The notes under the pieces are model-generated. The model was not told where the DNA came from, searched no databases, and saw nothing but the letters and a program-made list of their open reading frames with translations. Positions 57,829 through 64,000 of a DNA stretch of 64,000 bases are shown here, piece by piece (position 1 is the first letter of the stretch; every line of letters begins with the position of its first letter). The translations under genes were made by a program, and so were the position numbers. Source of the DNA: Strongyloides papillosus (taxonomy: Eukaryota; Nematoda; Chromadorea; Rhabditida; Strongyloididae); the NCBI GenBank assembly GCA_005656395.1, contig SRSI01000068.1:1-64000 (forward strand), read 5' to 3'.

Positions 57829-59324
57829 ATGAAATCATATTGTTTATTTCTATATTCAACTCTAATAATAATATCTTTATCATACAATGTTTGGATTTTA
57901 GCTGATGGCAAAAAAATTCGAACTAATGCAACATTAACTTCAAATTCACTCTTAAAATATATCTCATTATTGAATGATCCATGCGACGATTTTTTTTACT
58001 TCTCCTGTGAAAGATGGATTCTTAGGAGTCATTCAAAAAAATTGCTAGGAAAAAATAAGTACTTTGATGAGTTATATAATTATGATTCATTTATTCATGG
58101 TAATACTTTAAAATTTCTCTTGTCACCTAATGTCTATTTTTAGAAGCAATAGAAAACAGAAAATATGATAACAAATCAAAAGTAATTAAAAATATCAACG
58201 ATATGTTTGGAAAGTGCTCGACATTAGATCCAGATTTAATAGAAAACTGCAATGACAGTGTTTTAGAATTTGGAACGTATGCATTTGCCTCATATTTTAT
58301 CCATCGTTTAGAAAATAATAAAATAGTTCAAGAAGGCTATAAGATTGTTAAAAAAATGTTCCATGAAATTATAAATGAATTTAGATTATTAGTGAAGGAG
58401 AAAAAAAACATCTTGGATAAGATTACAATAAAAAACTATATTAAAAAACTTAATAAAATTAAACTTAACAGAAATAAACATAAAAAATTAGGAGATCTCA
58501 AGTTGATGAAAAAATGTTATGGTTACTTTAAATTTTCAAACGATATGAGTGCTGAGGTAATGATATATAAAATTAATTATTTTGAATCTTTATTACCAAA
58601 AAATGATGCCAAATTAAGAAAAAGATGTGTCGATTATATTGTTTACGGTAAGACAGGTGGAGTTGATATTATGATGTTAACAGATAAAAATGCTTATTTC
58701 GATCCAGATTTAAATGCTGTTGTAATTAATCCATCAATGTTAGTTGATCCATGTTTTGACATCCGATTTCCAATGTCACTTAACTATGGATGTCTTGGTG
58801 CTATAATTGGACATGAAATTATACATGGATTTGATGCAATTGGTATATATTTTGATGATAATGGAAAGATAAGTCAAAATATCACCAGTGAAGAATCGAG
58901 AAAAAAATTTAAAGAAAAAAGTGATTGCTTAAGTAAACAATATACAAATGAAACCTTGGAACAATTCGGTAATGATCATAGAAAATTTAAAGTTTTGGGT
59001 GAAAATATTGCAGATAATGGTGGTATTAAAATAGCCTATAGAGCTTACCTCAAATATCTTAAAAAAGTAAGAGGAAAAAAATTAATAATTCCACGTTTTG
59101 AAAAATTTACTGGAAAACAATTTTTTTTCGTCAATTTTGCTAGATTTTTCTGTTCTCCAGATAATCAACCTATTAATATGAATAATGAAAATTCTGAGGT
59201 TCATTTACTTGGTAGTGTTCGTGTTAGAAATACACTATCAAATTACAAACCATTTTCAAAAGCATTTAAATGCAAAGTTGGAACAAAAATGAATCCAAAA
59301 GATAAGTGTGAAGTTTGGTATTAA
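57829..59324 (+). CDS. M13 (neprilysin-like) peptidase, gene 10
   Basis: Exons 57829-58099 and 58144-59324, with a 44-nt intron (GTAATA...TTTTTAG). The protein is 483 residues. Signal peptide about 1-27; CDDFFYFSCERW hallmark; NAYFDP substrate motif; HEIIH at 314-318; GENIADNGG; Arg in SVRVRNTLSNY with an upstream His (VHLLG); final CEVW. All catalytic residues are present. The intron lacks the extra AG of genes 8 and 9. An AATAAA at 59382-59387 is a likely polyadenylation signal. It is the last member of the array in this window. Confidence 0.87.
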
Positions 59325-59616
59325 GTAAAATTTAAAAAATACTTATATTTAAGAAAATGTAAAGTAAAATAATAATACTTCAATAAAGTTTTAAAAAACT
59401 AAAAATTCTCCTAAGTTTTATTAGTTAACTCCACTTTTGGAATATTGCTATTCCAGATTCGAGAGCAATTATATAAAAGTAAGATAAATCTACTTATTAT
59501 CAAAAACCGATCTTATTGAATAATAAAGGACATAATGAAATTTGTAAATTATTTAAAGAATATTCAAACATTCCAACATGTTCATTCATAAATCAGACAA
59601 TCGATAAACTTATTTT

Positions 59617-61128
59617 TTACACATTTATAGTTTTATTCGTATTTGGATCATCCCAATTCAAAAATGAAGTAATACCGTCATTGAAATTCTCATCTTTTAT
59701 CTCAGAATCTTGAATAAAATTTTTTGTAGTCATATTCATATTTGAACCATTCCAATTCCTAAATGAACTGATACTGTCATTCAAATCCTTATGTTTTATC
59801 TCAGAATCTTGAATAACATACGTTGTTGTTAATATAAATATCCTATCTGGTGTCCGGTAAATACATCCTAATGTTGTATTATGTTCAACAGTATCTTTCA
59901 GAAAGATAAAATCCCTAGAATTCATAAATTTCCCATTTGTTTCAAAAGTATTAGCAATATCCTCAAAATCATATACTTCTTTTTGATAAACTATTGATTC
60001 TAGATATCCAAAATCTAACATATTAACAGAACAGTTAGGATGCATGAATGTGTTATTTTTAAAATAGAATACAGTTTTTTCTTTAACTCGATAGGATAAA
60101 GAATTAGGTGCAAAAAAGTAAGTTTCTGATATGTTGACAAATCTATTGCCTTGAGGACATCTATAGGTCAATCGCACCAAATCAAACACCTTGGCAAAAA
60201 AACTTGAAGTTATGTTTTTTGAAGAATTTTCAATAACTTCAATTCCATTTCTACGATATTTCATTTTTGAAAATGTTACTTCCTCACCATTGTAATAATC
60301 TAAATCGCCTTCTAACGAAAGCCCTATATTAGTGAAGCCTTCTTTTTTAAATACTTTAACAATGTGTACACCCTCGTAAGGATATTCAGAAGAATTATAC
60401 ACGTGATCTTTTAATATAATTTTTGGACAATGGTTATAAGACTTCAGTATAGCACAAGGCTTTTTAAACACTTCAGTATCATTTTTCTCTGGAAAGGGGA
60501 AGTAGTAAAACTTCTGATTAACGTAGGTATTTATTACTTTCATAGGATTAACTCTTATGATATTACCACTTTTATCATTGGTATAAATTAGGACACCATC
60601 AGAATTATTACCACACTTATCGTGAGTCATTGGGAGACGATGCTTTACTAATTTTTGTTCAATGATTGTTGGAAAACTTGAAGAATCATCCCAGTTTACA
60701 TTATATTCCCATTGATAAAATTTAGAAGAATTGGTATCCAAGGGAACGTAAATACGCCCACATATTATATTTATAGATCCAGACGGATTTCTTAGTAATG
60801 GTAGCCAATTAAACAAACCATATGCAAGTGCTATTCCTTTTTCAATATTTTGTATCATTTTATCCACCGTAAATTTATCATTTTTACTTGTGTGATGATA
60901 AGTACTATTTGGACACTTTATATAAAGCATATCAGAGGCTTCATCACTTGTGTATACGAAAGGGAATGTATCGTCACTGATGCTTTTAGGAATAGAAGGG
61001 AAAAAATCTTCATATTCTCCTTCTTCTTGATTTATTGATGATATCAATAAAGGCAAAACAGAAACTGTAATGTACAATGAAATAAGCATTTCAATTGTCT
61101 TGTGCCAAAAAATCTGTTCTTTTATCAT
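59617..61128 (-). CDS. secreted glycoprotein of the lineage-specific family
   Basis: The protein is 503 residues in one exon. The start is ATG at 61128; an internal ATG (codon 14, MLISLYITVSVLPLL) would give a cleaner signal peptide. More than ten N-x-S/T sites and scattered cysteines. The block VRLTYRCPQG and the later LGCIYRTPDRIFILTTTYV resemble the C-terminal module of the gene at 35257-36801. The last 65 residues contain a unit of about 32 residues repeated twice (QDSEIKHKDLNDS and QDSEIKDENFNDG). There is no membrane segment near the end. It is convergent with M13 gene 10, with stops 292 bp apart. Function is unknown. Confidence 0.78.
   Translation of the reverse strand: MIKEQIFWHKTIEMLISLYITVSVLPLLISSINQEEGEYEDFFPSIPKSISDDTFPFVYTSDEASDMLYIKCPNSTYHHTSKNDKFTVDKMIQNIEKGIALAYGLFNWLPLLRNPSGSINIICGRIYVPLDTNSSKFYQWEYNVNWDDSSSFPTIIEQKLVKHRLPMTHDKCGNNSDGVLIYTNDKSGNIIRVNPMKVINTYVNQKFYYFPFPEKNDTEVFKKPCAILKSYNHCPKIILKDHVYNSSEYPYEGVHIVKVFKKEGFTNIGLSLEGDLDYYNGEEVTFSKMKYRRNGIEVIENSSKNITSSFFAKVFDLVRLTYRCPQGNRFVNISETYFFAPNSLSYRVKEKTVFYFKNNTFMHPNCSVNMLDFGYLESIVYQKEVYDFEDIANTFETNGKFMNSRDFIFLKDTVEHNTTLGCIYRTPDRIFILTTTYVIQDSEIKHKDLNDSISSFRNWNGSNMNMTTKNFIQDSEIKDENFNDGITSFLNWDDPNTNKTINV
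59630..59812 (-). repeat. tandem duplication of about 90 bp at the 3' end of the coding region
   Basis: Two in-frame copies encode DSEIK, then an acidic stretch, then SF.NW and N.T. The landmark TATCTCAGAATCTTGAATAA occurs near 59698 and 59797. Confidence 0.75.
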
Positions 61129-64000
61129 TTTTTTGAATAAAAAATTTGAATATATTTAATATTATTATTAAATTATCATAAAAATTATCAAATTTATTGG
61201 TAGTGATAAAATTATAAGATTCAAATTTTATTTCAAAAGATAACTAAGATGTTTGTTTTAAGGTATTTATCACATTAACAATCATATCTCAAGAGAAAAA
61301 CTTGAGATTGACGAGATATTTATTCACTCAAAGGAAATCAAAAATGATGCTTATTTGTATATGAAAAAGTTAAAGAAGCCAAGAAAAATATCTTTTTATT
61401 TATAACTGCAAGATTAGACTAAAAGTTTTAAAAATAAATCCACAAAATTGACCAAAAACGTAAGGGTAATATTGAGATCAAAGATTTCATTTTATTTTCT
61501 ATTCTACCTCATAATCCCTTACACTGTCGGACAAAATTTGTTAAGGAAATAAAGTCGTTCTAATATTAAACTTTTTTCAAGTTAACTACTTCTCAATTAG
61601 CTAGTAAAATATTTTTTTAAACTAATAAATTAATTTTACATTCTCTAGATAGACTTAAAAATATCGGCATCTTGGATTATTCAGCTAATTTCTATCTTTC
61701 TTATATAATAATTGACTCTTCCTTATTAAAATGAAGTTTAAAAATTTTAAAAGTCCTTTTTATTTTCTAGTGCTTACTATATTTTATTAACTAGTTAAGA
61801 TCGTAATTAATTAAAACTTCTATGAGAAAAATAATTTTGTCTTCACCAGTACTCTTCTTAAGCAAATTTTTTATTAAAAAACAAAAAGACGTTTTTTTAA
61901 CATAAAGATAAGAATAGTTTTAAGAGATTCTTGGCCACAATTGGCCAAGCAATTCTAAAAAATACCTTATTTTCTGTAACTTTTTTCCATTATTTTGTGT
62001 AACAAATAACTCATCTAATAGTTAATGAAATAATTTGTTTTATAACTCATGTGAAAAGTAAAAAGAAAAAAGAAGAATGAAGAATTTTAATATATGAATT
62101 AATTAAAATTAAGACAAATTATGGACCATAAAGCAAATATAGTTTTATATTTAAAAAGGTCTATGTAGAATCCACTAGAAAGTTAAACAAACTCAGCGAA
62201 GAAATGGCTTTTGATTTATCAATAAAAAAAGAATTTAGTACAATTGTAGTCTTATTTTTCCGATGGAAGTCACTAAATGGCGAAGTAATCTATGAGCTTG
62301 ACTGAAAGGTAATATGCCAGATTCCATATAACCAACGGTCTTATATAGTTGGTGGATTTTTACTAGTTTTTTTTTAAAAATGTTATCATAAAATGCATAA
62401 ATTATTAAAATTGTAAGTACCTGAAAACCTAGTAAAGTTAATTTTCTTTTGATGTGTTTCTAGTAATATTATAAATTAGCAAATGAAATATAAAATTTCC
62501 AATTAATAAAATTTATTGAAAACAATAAAAAAAACATATCCGGCAAAGTGTACTAAAAGCTAAATTATTATCAAACATCAATTATATAAATTAAAATTTA
62601 AAAAACAGATGGATGTAGAGGGATAAATTAAATGAATATAATTATTATATGATTTGAAATTACCAAACGGTCGTAATAATATTTCCGTTTGTTGACAAAT
62701 TATAGCATTTATTATTACACAAATACTTGTTATAATCCATTTATATATAGTAAAGATAAGTATAAACAATAAAAATATTTTAAAATATATTAGGAAAGAA
62801 TAAAGTTATTAAGCTATTATTATAAAATATAAAATCAAATTTACTATTCTAATTTCACATTTAATTTCTTTGTCCATAAATAATTTAAAATTAATATATA
62901 ATTATAAATAAAAGTATAATTTAAATATATAATTTTTTCATTATTATTATGCCGTACTATGGATTTTTCAAATTCCTATTTAATATATTGTAAAAGTATG
63001 ATTTTGAATATTTAACTAGTCATATTACCTTTTATTTTCATAAAAATTAATTATATAGCCTTAACAAAATATCGATATTTGTATTCGAGGAAATTATTTG
63101 CATGGTAATGATTTGTTGTTAATTACAAATATTGTATATATTGTACTTGAAAACATTTTAAAATGATAAAATAATATGTTATTATGATAACAAAGTCAAG
63201 GTATTATTTATTAAGAATATTTTAACATTTCCATGTCGTTTTTTTGTATGTTAAAATCTATTGACATTTAAAAATTTAGTAAATAATACTTATATTAGAT
63301 TAGTAATCTTCTGAAAATGACTTCATCATTATTTGCAAATTATTTTAAATCCCTATAAGTTTAGTTTTCCTTAAAGTACTTAGAATTTTTCTGAAATATT
63401 AAAAAGTTTAAAATATAAATTTAACTTTAATATCATGAAATATATTGAAAAAGTCATTTCTGATAATTATTTTCATGATCTTTAACATTTAATCTATTTT
63501 TAAATATTTAATAGTATTGCGTTTTAAAAGAATAATATAATTATTTTTAATTTAAACGTTTTATATGTTTTTTTAAAACACACAATATTAATTTTTATTT
63601 GTCAGAACTACTGCTACTTTTAAAACTTTGACTTTGCATTACTTTGTACTTCATACAGTATTAACAAAAAAAATAGTAAATTGCGATATGTCTTTTTATA
63701 ATATTATAAAATTGACTCCCTTTCGATTGAATTTTTTTAATTGTATGTTGATAAATATTTTATTTTCATTTGTAGAGATATATAAAGTTCAAAAATTAGA
63801 TGTTGCTTTAAGATATAATTGTTTGCACTTAAGTTTTATTGTTTTTTATATATAAATTTAAAGATTTAAGATATTAAGGTTGTTACAATATTGAATCTTT
63901 GTATTATATTTAATGTTAGAACTTTGATTTTGATCTTAGCAATCATTTAATGGTCAACTATTTTGTTTATTCATTATCATAAAGATTTTCAGGAGAAAAA
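61129..64000. other. long intergenic tail, no feature recognised
   Basis: 2.9 kb of A+T-rich sequence. Small frames (62578-62769, 63628-63855) have no coding character. I saw no exon bounded by plausible splice sites, no RNA gene, and no copy of the repeats found elsewhere in the window. Confidence 0.5.

Noticed and set aside
59516..59713. 65-codon plus-strand frame overlapping the end of the minus-strand glycoprotein gene
   Set aside because: It is antisense to a better-supported coding region and has no features of its own.
61930..61950. TTGGCCAC...TTGGCCAAG inverted repeat
   Set aside because: Too short to support a terminator, RNA gene or mobile element.
63628..63855. 75-codon frame near the right edge
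   Set aside because: Low complexity, no homologue in the window, no promoter or splice context.

Overview
This is a eukaryotic, very A+T-rich window. It reads like a nematode of the Strongyloides/Parastrongyloides type, although the genus is an inference. The evidence is: introns of about 40-55 nt with GTAAGT...TTTNAG borders; several first exons that follow a pyrimidine-rich ...TTTAG with no TATA box, as expected for spliced-leader trans-splicing; an Srv-like chemoreceptor; MATH-BTB and M13 peptidase tandem families; and short TATA-to-ATG distances of about 40-50 nt. I found no rRNA, tRNA, CRISPR, plasmid or viral features.

Layout. (1) 1-8.6 kb: a minus-strand tandem family of large glycoproteins. 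It holds the 5' end of one member at the left edge, a complete type I membrane member (1703-3850) and a decayed 3' fragment (5240-6030). Beside it lies a secreted protein made of four repeats (6252-7706). (2) 8.6-14 kb: sparse sequence with a lone Srv-like GPCR gene and a degenerate tandem repeat of about 520 bp. (3) 14.0-17.3 kb: a second copy of the block at 5.3-8.6 kb, carrying the glycoprotein pseudogene and the four-repeat gene. (4) 17.7-18.4 kb: a p62-like ZZ zinc-finger gene. (5) 20.0-25.3 kb: three tandem MATH-BTB genes, each with a very short first exon that an ATG-only reading misses. (6) 26.1-27.7 kb: a 1.53-kb non-autonomous element with terminal inverted repeats (TIRs), a TTCT target duplication and a paralogous empty site in the same window. 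(7) 28-31.4 kb: a divergently transcribed chromatin pair, a SUV39-type SET methyltransferase and a WGR-PARP whose catalytic triad is degenerate. (8) 33.3-59.3 kb: nine or ten M13 (neprilysin-like) genes, interrupted by another secreted glycoprotein (35.2-36.8 kb) and an RBM5/10-like RNA-binding gene (37.2-38.7 kb). (9) 59.6-61.1 kb: a third secreted glycoprotein on the minus strand, followed by about 2.9 kb with nothing I can support.

The most striking system is the M13 array. In five members (48989-50447, 51171-52647, 53243-54737, 55555-57049, 57829-59324) the zinc motif HExxH and the third-ligand Glu are intact. Four members are predicted pseudo-enzymes: QELVT in the first gene, RKLIH in the 41.7-48.7 kb trio. 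One member with an intact active site has an in-frame stop. Within the trio, the middle gene looks like the direct product of one unequal crossover, and a proline-rich segment has replaced the region after the zinc helix. The product is therefore probably a secreted mix of active peptidases and binding-only decoys that is being actively remodelled.

Gene models given here splice the introns that can be seen. Spliced lengths were checked to be multiples of three. Family names rest on motifs recognised by eye, not on a database search.
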